Below are positions 1-7,093 of a stretch of 36,952 nucleotides of DNA, in pieces. Numbering within the stretch: position 1 is the stretch's first letter; every line of letters starts with the position of its first letter. Source of the DNA: Propionibacteriales bacterium. Its GTDB lineage: Bacteria > Actinomycetota > Actinomycetes > Propionibacteriales > Nocardioidaceae. Location: assembly GCA_009379735.1 (NCBI GenBank), contig WHTB01000008.1, positions 1 to 36,952 on the forward strand, in the 5' to 3' direction. The notes beneath the pieces are model-generated. The model was given only the letters and a program-made list of their open reading frames with translations, was not told the DNA's origin and did no database searches. A program made the position numbers and the translations under genes.

Positions 1-453
1 CGCGACCGCGTTGGGCACCGCCAGCGTCAGGCCGAGCCCGGTGACGGCCATCGCTGTGAAGATCGGGTTGCGGACGGATCCGAACGGGCCGCCGGTCACC
101 AACGTCGTCCGCTCGGCCTCGCCGACCCCGATCCGCCAGGATTCACCCATTGACAGCTGGGCGGCCACGGTGGCAAGGATCCCGCAGACCGCCAGCACGG
201 CGCCGGTGACCGCGACGGCCGGGCGGTCGAGCACCGCGACGGGTGGCAGTCCCGCGATCGCCGCGACGGGTGCGGCGACACCGGGCACGATGGCCGCGAC
301 GAACAACACGCCGGCCCACCACTGCGCCGAACCCGGCCGGCCACTCAGCCCGCGGAACCCGGAGTCGCCGGTGCGGCGTACCTGGATGATCGTGCGCAAC
401 GCGACGGCGAGCAGGAAGTACGTCGCGTACAGCGCGAGTGCGATCACAGCCAT
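1..453 (-). CDS. ICMT-family membrane methyltransferase-like protein (partial, runs off left edge)
   Basis: Translating leftward from the ATG at 453 gives MAVIALALYATYFLLAVALR and continues open to base 1, so the 3' end is outside the window (151 codons seen). Several hydrophobic membrane segments alternate with short loops. The stretch GGPFGSVRNPIFTAM near residue 130 matches the conserved region of isoprenylcysteine carboxyl methyltransferase-like (ICMT/PEMT) membrane proteins, including the RNP motif. Bacterial members are often found beside metal exporters and their substrate is usually unknown. The start lies 5 bases after the stop of the cation exporter gene, so it is the third gene of the ArsR-CDF operon. 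Its real substrate cannot be inferred from the sequence. Confidence 0.75.
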   Translation of the reverse strand, partial: MAVIALALYATYFLLAVALRTIIQVRRTGDSGFRGLSGRPGSAQWWAGVLFVAAIVPGVAAPVAAIAGLPPVAVLDRPAVAVTGAVLAVCGILATVAAQLSMGESWRIGVGEAERTTLVTGGPFGSVRNPIFTAMAVTGLGLTLAVPNAVA

Positions 454-458
454 GGGGA

Positions 459-1148
459 TCAGTCCTCGTGGGGGATGCGGCCAGCGTCGGGGGCGGGTGC
501 GGCCGGCTCCGTCGAGACGTGGCAACATGAGTCACCGCGCCAGGCCTCGATACCTTCGCGTACGGCGACCGCCGCGATGACGAGACCGGCGAGCGGGTCG
601 GCCCACCACCAACCCAGCATCGCGTTGAGCAACAGGCCGGCGAGCAGGATTGCGGACAGGTAGCTGCACAGCAACGTCTGGGTGCCGTCGGCCTCGACTG
701 CGTGCGATCCCAGCGCCTTGCCGGTGCGACGCTGCGCCCAGGACAGGAACGGCATGACGCTGAGCGAGACGATCGCCAGCCCGACGCCGACGGGCGACGG
801 ATCGGGCTGGGTGCCGTTGACCAGGGCGCGCACCGACTCGACACCGACATAGGCCGCGAGCGCAAAGAACGAGAACACCAACAGGCGCACCGCCTGGCGC
901 TCACGGGACTCGGGCAGGTGGTGGCGGAACTGCCACAAGATGATCAGGCCGCTCGAGACCTCGACGACCGAGTCCAGGCCGAACCCGACCAGGGCGACTG
1001 AGCCCGCGATCGTGCCGGCCGTGATCGCGACGACCGCCTCGACCAGGTTGTACGTCACGGACGTGGCGGCGAGGATCTGCGCGCGACGCCCCAGCCGACG
1101 CCGCTGCTCGGGGTCGACGAGCCAGTGAGTCGTGGTCGGGGCGCTCAC
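459..1148 (-). CDS. Cation diffusion facilitator (CDF) family heavy-metal exporter
   Basis: A 229-residue protein with about six hydrophobic segments. Acidic metal-site residues lie at the places used by CDF transporters: GFGLDSVVEVSS (D59, E63) in the second membrane helix, EADGTQ (D154) and WADPLAGL (D184) in the fifth. CDF proteins exchange divalent metals such as Zn, Cd or Co for protons at the cytoplasmic membrane. The usual long C-terminal cytoplasmic domain is missing. Instead there is a short tail with a Cys-Cys-His (GDSCCHVS), which could bind soft metal. The start overlaps the end of the upstream ArsR gene by 4 bases, so the two are translationally coupled. The neighbouring CmtR-like sensor suggests Cd or Pb as the relevant metal (inference). 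Confidence 0.88.
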   Translation of the reverse strand: MSAPTTTHWLVDPEQRRRLGRRAQILAATSVTYNLVEAVVAITAGTIAGSVALVGFGLDSVVEVSSGLIILWQFRHHLPESRERQAVRLLVFSFFALAAYVGVESVRALVNGTQPDPSPVGVGLAIVSLSVMPFLSWAQRRTGKALGSHAVEADGTQTLLCSYLSAILLAGLLLNAMLGWWWADPLAGLVIAAVAVREGIEAWRGDSCCHVSTEPAAPAPDAGRIPHED

Positions 1149-1519
1149 GCGTCGGCTCGTACGCCGTAGACCGGGCAGAGCGCCACGGCGTCACCGATCA
1201 GCCCGAGCAAGGTCTCGGCGGCTGCCAGCAGGCCGACCAGCGCCTCGGGGTGCTTCAGGCTGAACACCGACGCCCGGCCCTCCGGCCTCGACTCGACCAG
1301 GCCGCAGCCCCGCAGGCAGGCGAGGTGCTTCGACACGGTCGACTGCGCCAGCCCCAGATGCTGGGTCAGCTCGACCACCCGATGCTCGCCGAGCACGAGG
1401 TGCCGCAGGATGGCCAGGCGCGACGGATCGCTGAACCCGTGGAAGAGGCACGCCGCTGCGGTCAACGCCGCCGCTTCGTCGACGACGTCTGCACCGCTCG
1501 TAGTTGCTATCATCGCCAT
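1145..1519 (-). CDS. ArsR/SmtB-family metal sensor, CmtR-like (Cd/Pb type)
   Basis: A 124-residue winged-helix repressor. The recognition helix region reads LGLAQSTVSKHLACLRGCGLV. Cys68 and Cys72 (LACLRGCGL) lie in the DNA-recognition helix and Cys115 lies in the C-terminal segment (ALCPVYG). This is the three-cysteine pattern known from mycobacterial CmtR, which senses Cd(II) and Pb(II), rather than the classic ELCVCDL arsenic site. It heads the operon with the CDF exporter and ICMT-like protein and is divergent from the gene at 1576. The start at 1519 overlaps an inverted repeat at 1507-1532, consistent with autorepression. A second ATG two codons later (1513) is possible. Metal specificity is inferred from the cysteine layout. 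Confidence 0.88.
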   Translation of the reverse strand: MAMIATTSGADVVDEAAALTAAACLFHGFSDPSRLAILRHLVLGEHRVVELTQHLGLAQSTVSKHLACLRGCGLVESRPEGRASVFSLKHPEALVGLLAAAETLLGLIGDAVALCPVYGVRADA

Positions 1520-1532
1520 ATGACGATGATAG
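1507..1532. promoter_or_regulatory. Inverted repeat, likely ArsR/CmtR-type operator
   Basis: Perfect 9-bp arms CTATCATCG (1507-1515) and CGATGATAG (1524-1532) are separated by 8 bases. The repeat covers the start codon of the leftward sensor gene. This placement and AT-rich composition in a GC-rich genome fit an autoregulatory operator. Binding is inferred. Confidence 0.6.
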
Positions 1533-1533
1533 T

Positions 1534-1551
1534 GCAGTCCGTACGGACTGC
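1534..1551. promoter_or_regulatory. Perfect 18-bp palindrome in divergent promoter region
   Basis: GCAGTCCGT followed by its exact reverse complement, with no spacer, 25 bases before the rightward start at 1576. It differs in sequence from the neighbouring 1507-1532 repeat, so it may be a site for a second regulator. GTACGGA half-sites resemble MerR-family operators, but no MerR gene is in view. Confidence 0.5.
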
Positions 1552-1575
1552 GTCAAGCCGCTCTCCCGGAGGTAC

Positions 1576-1947
1576 ATGATGACCGACTCGTGGGTCGCCG
1601 TTGATGCCTGCACGCTGCCGACCGTCGAGCAGCCGTTGCGCGTGGCCGAGTTCGACGCCTTGTTCGCCCAGCACGTGGTGCGAGTAGAACGCCTCAGCCC
1701 GACGCGGCTGGCCTTGTTGCTGAGCGGGTCCGACGGGCTGGCGGGCGAGGTCACGGATCTCACCGACCGGGAGACCGCGTGCTGCTCGTTCTTCACGTTC
1801 ACCGTCTCGGCGCCCGACCACGGACAGTCCGAGCCTGGTCGGCTCCGCCTCGACATCGAGGTGCCGGCCCCACGCGCGGACGTGCTCACGGCGCTAGCCG
1901 AGCGGGCGAGGCTGGCCCGTACTTCACCCACCGAACCGACAGTCTGA
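1576..1947 (+). CDS. Small conserved-type protein with Cys-Cys-Ser-Phe-Phe motif, unknown function
   Basis: A 123-residue soluble protein starting at ATG 1576 (a second ATG follows at once). A purine-rich site GGAGG lies at 1568-1572. Near residue 68 it contains RETACCSFFTFTV. Similar (D/E)R..CC.FF motifs occur in small unannotated proteins found beside MerR/ArsR regulators and metal genes, so a metal-binding or metal-handling role is plausible. This is from family memory, not a search. There are no membrane segments or signal peptide. It is divergent from the CmtR-like sensor and shares its 60-base control region with two palindromes. I do not recognise an enzymatic function. Confidence 0.7.
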   Translation: MMTDSWVAVDACTLPTVEQPLRVAEFDALFAQHVVRVERLSPTRLALLLSGSDGLAGEVTDLTDRETACCSFFTFTVSAPDHGQSEPGRLRLDIEVPAPRADVLTALAERARLARTSPTEPTV

Positions 1948-1982
1948 GACCGGGTTCGGGGCCGGGGACGTCGGTCTGAGGG

Positions 1983-3233
1983 GTGAAGTCGGCAACCTTC
2001 GCGCCGCGCAGTACGGTGACGGTCATCCCGAACCACCAGCAGAGCCGCGGCCAGCGGCGCCGAGTGCTCGTCACCCTGTGCGTCACCGAGATCACCAGCT
2101 GGGGCGTGCTCTACTACGCCTTCCCGGTGCTGTCGGGTGACATCACCGCGGCCACCGGCTGGTCGACCGGCGTCGTGACGGCGGCGTTCTCGGCCGGCCT
2201 GCTCGTCGCGGCGGGGGTCGGGGTGCTGGTCGGCCGCTGGATCGACCGGGACGGTCCGCGGCTGGTGATGACCTGCGGGTCCGTGCTGGCCGTGCTGGCA
2301 CTGCTCGCCGTCGCGGCCGCCCCGAGCCCGGCGTGGTTCGTCGCCGCCTGGGTCGTCGGCGGAGCCGCGATGGCCGCCGTGCTCTACCCACCGGCGTTCG
2401 CTGCGCTGACCCGCTGGCACGGCGCCGATCGGGTGCGGGCCCTGACCGTACTCACGTTGGCCGCCGGTCTCGCCAGCACCGTGTTCGCGCCCCTCACGGC
2501 GTCGCTCGCGGCACAGCTGGACTGGCGGTCGACGTACGTCGTGCTCGCGGTGGTGGTCGCCGTCGTCACCGTTCCGGGGCACTGGTGGGGGCTGCGTGGT
2601 CCGTGGCCTAAGGCCGACGGACCGTCGCCCGCCCGCGTGCACGTTCGGCCGCAGGAGATCGCCCGTAGCAGGCCATTCGTCCTGCTGGCCGTCGCCCTCG
2701 GCATCACGGCGTTCACCGCGATGGCCGTCATCATGCACCTGGTGCCGCTGATGGCCGAACGCGGCGTCGACACCCGAACGGCCGCCGTGGCGCTCGGACT
2801 GGGAGGAGTCGGGCAGCTGGCGGGGCGGCTGGCGTACGGCAGGCTCGCGCGGCACACCAGCGTCCGGGCCCGCACCGCGACCATCGTGCTCGGCATCGCG
2901 GTCACGACCGCCGTCCTCGGCGTGGTGACGTCGGTCGCCGCCCTGGTCGCCGCTGCGGTCGCTGCCGGCGTGGTCCGCGGAGTCTTCACCCTGCTCCAGG
3001 CCACCGCGGTGACCGACCGGTGGGGATCGACGCACTACGGCCGGCTGTCGGGGCTGCTGACCGCGCCGGCCACGGTCGCGATGGCCCTCGCGCCGTGGGG
3101 CGGAGCGGCGCTCGCTCGGCTGCTCGGTGGCTACCCGGCGGCCTTCCTGGTCCTCGCCCTGGCCAGCCTCACCGCCGTCGCCCTCGCCCTGGCCAGCACG
3201 CCCAGGAATCCGGCGCCCCGGCGCGGCCGTTAG
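1983..3233 (+). CDS. Major facilitator superfamily (MFS) transporter
   Basis: A 416-residue membrane protein with about twelve hydrophobic segments in two halves, separated by a polar loop near residues 205-230. The loop between helices 2 and 3 reads GRWIDRDGPR, the MFS motif A position (G-x-x-x-D-R-x-G-R/P-R). A GTG start at 1983 sits very close to its purine-rich upstream sequence. An in-frame GTG at 2016 (VTVIPNHQQ) is an alternative and gives a more usual N-terminus. The gene follows the Cys-Cys protein by 35 bases and may be co-transcribed with it. The substrate is unknown. Its place in a metal and arsenic block makes efflux a reasonable guess. Its stop is only 4 bases from the stop of the convergent pentapeptide gene. 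Confidence 0.87.
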   Translation: MKSATFAPRSTVTVIPNHQQSRGQRRRVLVTLCVTEITSWGVLYYAFPVLSGDITAATGWSTGVVTAAFSAGLLVAAGVGVLVGRWIDRDGPRLVMTCGSVLAVLALLAVAAAPSPAWFVAAWVVGGAAMAAVLYPPAFAALTRWHGADRVRALTVLTLAAGLASTVFAPLTASLAAQLDWRSTYVVLAVVVAVVTVPGHWWGLRGPWPKADGPSPARVHVRPQEIARSRPFVLLAVALGITAFTAMAVIMHLVPLMAERGVDTRTAAVALGLGGVGQLAGRLAYGRLARHTSVRARTATIVLGIAVTTAVLGVVTSVAALVAAAVAAGVVRGVFTLLQATAVTDRWGSTHYGRLSGLLTAPATVAMALAPWGGAALARLLGGYPAAFLVLALASLTAVALALASTPRNPAPRRGR

Positions 3234-3237
3234 CCAT

Positions 3238-4698
3238 TCAGGAGGCGAGGCCTTCGGCCGCGCGGCCGAAGGCCTCGCTGGCCGTCGCATCGAGCGTGGC
3301 CGTACGCCAGGAGTCGTTGTCGACGACCAGCTGGGAGCCTTCGGCGAACGTGCAGCCCTCGAAGACGACACCGTCGAGGTTGACCCCGCTCAGGTCGACG
3401 TTGCCGAACTCGCACTGCAGGAATCGCGCGTCCCGGAGGTTGGCCCTGGCGAGGCTGGCCGAGAAGAACGAGCAGGACGTGAAGACTGCCCCGCTCAGGC
3501 TCGCCTTCGCCAACGAGGCTCCGGACAGGCGGCAACCCGTGAACGAGCAGCGGGCCAGGGTGGCTTCGTCCAGGAGGGCGCCTTCGGCGGGGCAGTTGAC
3601 GAACGTGCTGCCGGTGGCGTCGAGCCGAGCCGCCGACAGCCGCACCAGCCGGGTGTCCTCGAACAGCGAGTCGGGCATGGTGCCGCCATCCACCACGGCG
3701 TGGCTCAGGTCGGCGCCGCTCGCCCGCACCTTCGCCGCGTAGATGCGGCGTGCCTTCGCCCGGCGAAGCCCGGTCTTGTCGAGCACCGCCGCGGTGAGTG
3801 TCGCGCCGGGGAGGGAGGCGTCGTCCAGCCGGGTCCGCTTCAGGGATGCGCCAGCCAGCTGCGCGCCGTCCAGCGTCGAGCGCATCAGCTGCGCATAGTC
3901 GAGCCGGCTCTCGGTGAGGTCGGCGTGAACCGCGCGGATGGCCCCGGACGCACCGGTCAGGTCGGCCCCCCTCAGGTTGCACCGGCTCAGCACGGTGCCG
4001 TCCAGCGAGGCCCCGCGGAAGCTCGCCCCGCGCAACGATGCGGCGATCAGGACCGCTCCGTCGAGCCGCGCCTTCCGGAACCGCGTCAGCGGCAGCCGGG
4101 ACCCCTTCAGAATCACCCGGCTCAAGTCGACGTCTGCCAGGTCGACCTGGCTGCGCTGGTCGTCGTCGAGCTGGAACAACAAGGAGAGGACCAGCGCCCG
4201 GGTGCTGTCGATGACCCGCCGCGCACCGTCGGCGTCGGCGGTCGGCCGGCCGTCGGCCGCCTCGTCGACCGGCCGCGTCGCCTGGCTGGTCCGGTGAATC
4301 TGCGTCGCGATGCGATGGGCCCGCACCACGCCGGGTACGGCCGGCGGCCCGATCGAGCTGACGGCCAGCTTGATCGCCGCCGCATCCTCCGGCTCGGCGT
4401 CGCTCAGGGCCGCCAGCAGTAGGTCGAGTGTGTCCTCCGGGTACATCGCCAACGCCGCCATCGTCCAGCGTCTCGCGCGTGGATCCGTGGTCTGGCCGAG
4501 CTGCTGCACCAAGACGGCGGCCCGGTCCTGCCTCGCCCGGCGCTCCTCGGCCTGACGTTGCTGCAGCTGTTCGCCCGCGAGCTTCGCCTCCTGCTCGCGT
4601 TGCTGCCGGCGGTCGGCGATCAGCCGGGTGACTGCCCAAATCGCCGAGCCCAGCGCCGTCGCGATTCCGACGTAGGCGGTGATGAGTTCCGCGGACAT
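3238..4698 (-). CDS. Membrane-anchored pentapeptide-repeat protein
   Basis: A 486-residue protein. Residues 5-25 (ELITAYVGIATALGSAIWAV) form one membrane segment. Residues 28-60 are a charged, Gln/Glu/Arg-rich coiled coil, and 61-175 are helical and HEAT-like. From about 183 to 470 there are many A(D/N)LxX pentapeptide repeats (VDLADVDLSRV, ANLRDARFLQ, VDLSGVNLDGV), which fold as a right-handed quadrilateral beta helix. ATG 4698 is chosen because the membrane helix follows directly; an upstream in-frame ATG at 4743 is possible but adds 15 polar residues. Pentapeptide proteins range from DNA mimics (MfpA/Qnr) to scaffolds. The membrane anchor and coiled coil argue for a scaffold or sensor here. 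No enzyme domain is visible. Confidence 0.88.
   Translation of the reverse strand: MSAELITAYVGIATALGSAIWAVTRLIADRRQQREQEAKLAGEQLQQRQAEERRARQDRAAVLVQQLGQTTDPRARRWTMAALAMYPEDTLDLLLAALSDAEPEDAAAIKLAVSSIGPPAVPGVVRAHRIATQIHRTSQATRPVDEAADGRPTADADGARRVIDSTRALVLSLLFQLDDDQRSQVDLADVDLSRVILKGSRLPLTRFRKARLDGAVLIAASLRGASFRGASLDGTVLSRCNLRGADLTGASGAIRAVHADLTESRLDYAQLMRSTLDGAQLAGASLKRTRLDDASLPGATLTAAVLDKTGLRRAKARRIYAAKVRASGADLSHAVVDGGTMPDSLFEDTRLVRLSAARLDATGSTFVNCPAEGALLDEATLARCSFTGCRLSGASLAKASLSGAVFTSCSFFSASLARANLRDARFLQCEFGNVDLSGVNLDGVVFEGCTFAEGSQLVVDNDSWRTATLDATASEAFGRAAEGLAS
3245..3278. terminator. 34-bp perfect palindrome inside the 3' end of a coding region, likely bidirectional terminator
   Basis: Arms GCGAGGCCTTCGGCCG (3245-3260) and its exact complement (3263-3278) flank a 2-base centre. 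The palindrome encodes the last residues of the pentapeptide protein (SEAFGRAAEGLAS) and lies just past the MFS stop at 3233. No U-tract follows, which is common in actinobacterial terminators. An alternative is a DNA-binding site. Confidence 0.55.
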
Positions 4699-4785
4699 GA
4701 GATTCCATCGGGTCGGCGCGAGCGATCTCGTTGGCCACGACACTATCGGGCGGCCGGGCCGTACTCGCCGAGTGTCAGGTGTCGT

Positions 4786-5625
4786 TCAGGACGGACCGCG
4801 ACGACGCTCCAGGAAGACGGTGTCGTGCCAGCTGCCGTCGCGCTGGGCGATCCGTTCGCGCATTCCGACGGTGCGGAATCCGGCGGCGTGGTGCAGGGCG
4901 ATGCTCGCGCGGTTGTCCGGGAAGATCGAGGTCTGCAGGGTCCAGAGCCCGGACTCGTCGGCCTGGGTGACCTGTCGGTGAATCAGGGCCCGACCGACGC
5001 CACGACCGCGGTACTCCTGGTCGACGTACACCGAGGTCTCCGCGACACCTGCGTAGCAGTCACGCGTCGAGGCAGGCGTGGCCGCGGCCCAACCGACGAC
5101 GTCGCCGTCGATCTCGGCGACCCAGCGGTGGCCGTCGAGCCACCTGGCATCGAGCGTGCTGCGGCTCGGCACCGTCGTCTCGAAGGTGGCGACACCGGTG
5201 GCGATGCCGTCGGCATAGATCCGTCGTACGTCGGGCCAGTCGGTGGCGCGCAGGGCGCGGACGTCGACGTCGGCCGGGAGGTCCTTGGGGCAACACGGGC
5301 GGGACGCGAGCAGCCCCATCACGGCGTCTGCCGCGTGCGGGAGGCCGCTGCAGCAGGCCTGGTTGACCGAGACCAGGGTGGTGGTGCCGTCCTTGTGCAG
5401 CCGGACGAATCCCACCTCGGCGAGCTTGCGGACGTGGTGCGAGCAGGTGGACTGGCTGATCCCCAGCGTCGTCGTGAGCGCTCCGACCGTGACGCCCCTG
5501 GCGCCCGCGGTGGCGACGGCGTGCAGGAGGCGGACCCGGCTGGGCTCAGCGAGGCAGGCGAACCAGGCGGCGTACGTCTCGGCCTCGGCGGCCGGCAGCG
5601 GCGGCCTGTCGGTGGTGGTTGTCAT
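4786..5625 (-). CDS. ArsR repressor fused to GNAT (ArsN/PAT-like) N-acetyltransferase
   Basis: A 279-residue fusion starting at ATG 5625; an upstream in-frame ATG at 5649 would lie in the operator and is less likely. Residues 15-112 are an ArsR-type winged helix with the recognition region GISQSTCSHHVRKLAEVG. Cys-Cys pairs at 91-92 and 111-112 could bind As(III). Residues 118-275 are a GNAT acetyltransferase with the acetyl-CoA loop EYRGRGVGRAL (204-214) and WHD (266-268), as in phosphinothricin acetyltransferase-like enzymes and ArsN1. ArsN1 enzymes acetylate the arsenical antibiotic arsinothricin. The gene is divergent from arsO-arsC. Inference: one polypeptide senses As(III) and detoxifies an amino-acid arsenical. 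The acetylation substrate is not proven by the sequence. Confidence 0.88.
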   Translation of the reverse strand: MTTTTDRPPLPAAEAETYAAWFACLAEPSRVRLLHAVATAGARGVTVGALTTTLGISQSTCSHHVRKLAEVGFVRLHKDGTTTLVSVNQACCSGLPHAADAVMGLLASRPCCPKDLPADVDVRALRATDWPDVRRIYADGIATGVATFETTVPSRSTLDARWLDGHRWVAEIDGDVVGWAAATPASTRDCYAGVAETSVYVDQEYRGRGVGRALIHRQVTQADESGLWTLQTSIFPDNRASIALHHAAGFRTVGMRERIAQRDGSWHDTVFLERRRGPS

Positions 5626-5637
5626 GCCGGCTAGTCT

Positions 5638-5653
5638 ATCGATCTGCATCGAT
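5638..5653. promoter_or_regulatory. ars operator-like palindrome 1
   Basis: ATCGAT-CTGC-ATCGAT, with 6-bp arms, 12 bases upstream of the ArsR-GNAT start. It has the same ATC-N10-GAT frame as the two other palindromes at 5664-5679 and 5700-5715. Confidence 0.55.
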
Positions 5654-5655
5654 GG

Positions 5656-5684
5656 TTGAATTCATCCACGTGTGTGGATACATT
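5656..5684 (+). promoter_or_regulatory. Predicted promoter of arsO-arsC with operator palindrome 2 in the spacer
   Basis: A -35 TTGAAT (5656-5661) and a -10 TACATT (5679-5684) are separated by 17 bases. The palindrome ATCCAC-GTGT-GTGGAT (5664-5679) fills the spacer, so a bound ArsR would block RNA polymerase. Start of transcription is expected near 5691. Predicted from sequence only. Confidence 0.6.
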
Positions 5685-5699
5685 GCTTCCAACGAACGG

Positions 5700-5715
5700 A
5701 TCGAAGAACTTCGAT
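5700..5715. promoter_or_regulatory. ars operator-like palindrome 3
   Basis: ATCGAAG-AA-CTTCGAT, with 7-bp perfect arms, in the arsO leader just before the ribosome-binding site AAGGGGA (5718-5724). It shares the ATC-N10-GAT frame with the two upstream palindromes. Confidence 0.5.
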
Positions 5716-5731
5716 GTAAGGGGAATGCGTG

Positions 5732-7063
5732 ATGGGTGTGCTGCCGATAGTCGTGGTCGGGGCGGGGCCGGCGGGGCTGGCCGCTGCCGCCGAGCTGGTC
5801 GAGCGGGGCGAGCAGCCCCTGCTGCTGGAGCGGGGCGCCGGCGCCGGTGCTGCCGTGCGCGAGTGGGGGCATGTGCGGCTGTTCTCGCCCTGGTCGGAGC
5901 TGGTGTCCCCGGCGGCCGCGCGGCTGCTCGAGCCGACCGGCTGGCGCCGACCCGATCCGTACACGTACCCGACGGGGCTTGACTGGGTGCAGCGCTACCT
6001 CGAGCCGTTGGCTGCCGTGCTCGGTGACCGGGTGCGGTTCGGTGCCGAGGTCATTGGTGTCGCACGGCGCGGCCGGGACCGGGTCGTGGACGCCGGCCGC
6101 GACAGCGAGCCGCTGACCGTCCATGTCCGTGACCGCGACGGCGCCGAGTCCCGCGTCCTCGCCCAGGCCGTCATCGACGCCTCAGGTACGTGGGGCGCAC
6201 CGAGCCCCCTGGGCGGCGACGGTCTGCCGGCACTGGGCGAGCGAGCGGCCGCCGACCGGCTCAGCTACCGGTGCCCCGACCTGGCCGACCCGGCGAGCCT
6301 TGCCCGCTACGCCGGCAAGCAGGTCGCGATCGTGGGCAGCGGGCACTCTGCCCTGACCGCGTTGGTCCTCCTCACCAGCCAGCCGGCCGGCGTGGCGCCG
6401 GCGCAGATCACCTGGGTGCTGCGGCGCGGCGATGTCGGCCAGACCTTCGGCGGCGGGGAGGCCGACCAGCTGCCGGCCCGCGGTGCGCTCGGTATCCGGG
6501 CGCGGCAGGCGGTCGAGGGCGGCCGGGTCCGCGTCGTGTACGGGTTCCGTACCGACGCGGTCGAGACCGCTCCCGACGGCCGGGTCACCCTGGTCTCGAC
6601 CGACGGGGACCGGGTCGACGCCGTCGACGAGATGATCGTGCTGACTGGTTTCCGGCCGGACCTGTCGTGGCTGTCGGAGGTCCGTCTCGACCTCGATGCG
6701 ACGCTGCAGGCGCCGACCAGGCTGGCGCCGCTGGTCGACCCCAACGTGCACTCGTGCGGGACGGTCTACCCGCACGGGTTCAAGGAGCTGGCGCACCCGG
6801 AGCCGGGTGTCTACCTCGTCGGGATGAAGAGCTACGGTCGCGCGCCGACGTTCCTGGCCTTGACCGGGTACGAGCAGGTGCGCAGTGTCGCCGCGGCGAT
6901 CGCCGGTGACGTACGGTCGGCCGAGCGGGTCGAGCTGGAGCTGCCGGAGACCGGCGTGTGCGGTGGGTCGGGCCTGGCCGATGCCGACTCGGCGGAGGCC
7001 GCCGGCTGCTGCGGTCCCACCGACCCCGGACTGATCTCGCTGACCGTGCCGGCCCGGGTCTGA
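5732..7063 (+). CDS. arsO: ArsO-type flavin-containing monooxygenase
   Basis: A 443-residue FAD/NADPH-type oxidoreductase. The FAD-binding Rossmann motif is VVVGAGPAGLAAAAEL (residues 7-22), followed by REWGHVRLFSPW. A second dinucleotide fold lies near residue 200 (VAIVGSGHSAL). ArsO proteins, named from arsenic operons, are flavin monooxygenases linked to organoarsenical or arsenite handling. The exact reaction is not firmly known. The C-terminus carries a Cys-rich tail (GVCGGSG ... AGCCGPTD), which may bind As(III). Start ATG 5732 is preferred over the adjacent GTG 5729 because AAGGGGA sits 7-8 bases upstream. arsC follows 30 bases later in the same operon. Confidence 0.85.
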   Translation: MGVLPIVVVGAGPAGLAAAAELVERGEQPLLLERGAGAGAAVREWGHVRLFSPWSELVSPAAARLLEPTGWRRPDPYTYPTGLDWVQRYLEPLAAVLGDRVRFGAEVIGVARRGRDRVVDAGRDSEPLTVHVRDRDGAESRVLAQAVIDASGTWGAPSPLGGDGLPALGERAAADRLSYRCPDLADPASLARYAGKQVAIVGSGHSALTALVLLTSQPAGVAPAQITWVLRRGDVGQTFGGGEADQLPARGALGIRARQAVEGGRVRVVYGFRTDAVETAPDGRVTLVSTDGDRVDAVDEMIVLTGFRPDLSWLSEVRLDLDATLQAPTRLAPLVDPNVHSCGTVYPHGFKELAHPEPGVYLVGMKSYGRAPTFLALTGYEQVRSVAAAIAGDVRSAERVELELPETGVCGGSGLADADSAEAAGCCGPTDPGLISLTVPARV

Positions 7064-7093
7064 GAGTCTGGCGATGACTCGAGGAGCCCGCTC

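Noticed and set aside
1191-3371. Long open frame on the - strand opposite the MFS gene
   Set aside because: The MFS transporter on the + strand has a coherent membrane topology; this frame is Gly/Arg/Gln-rich with no domain.
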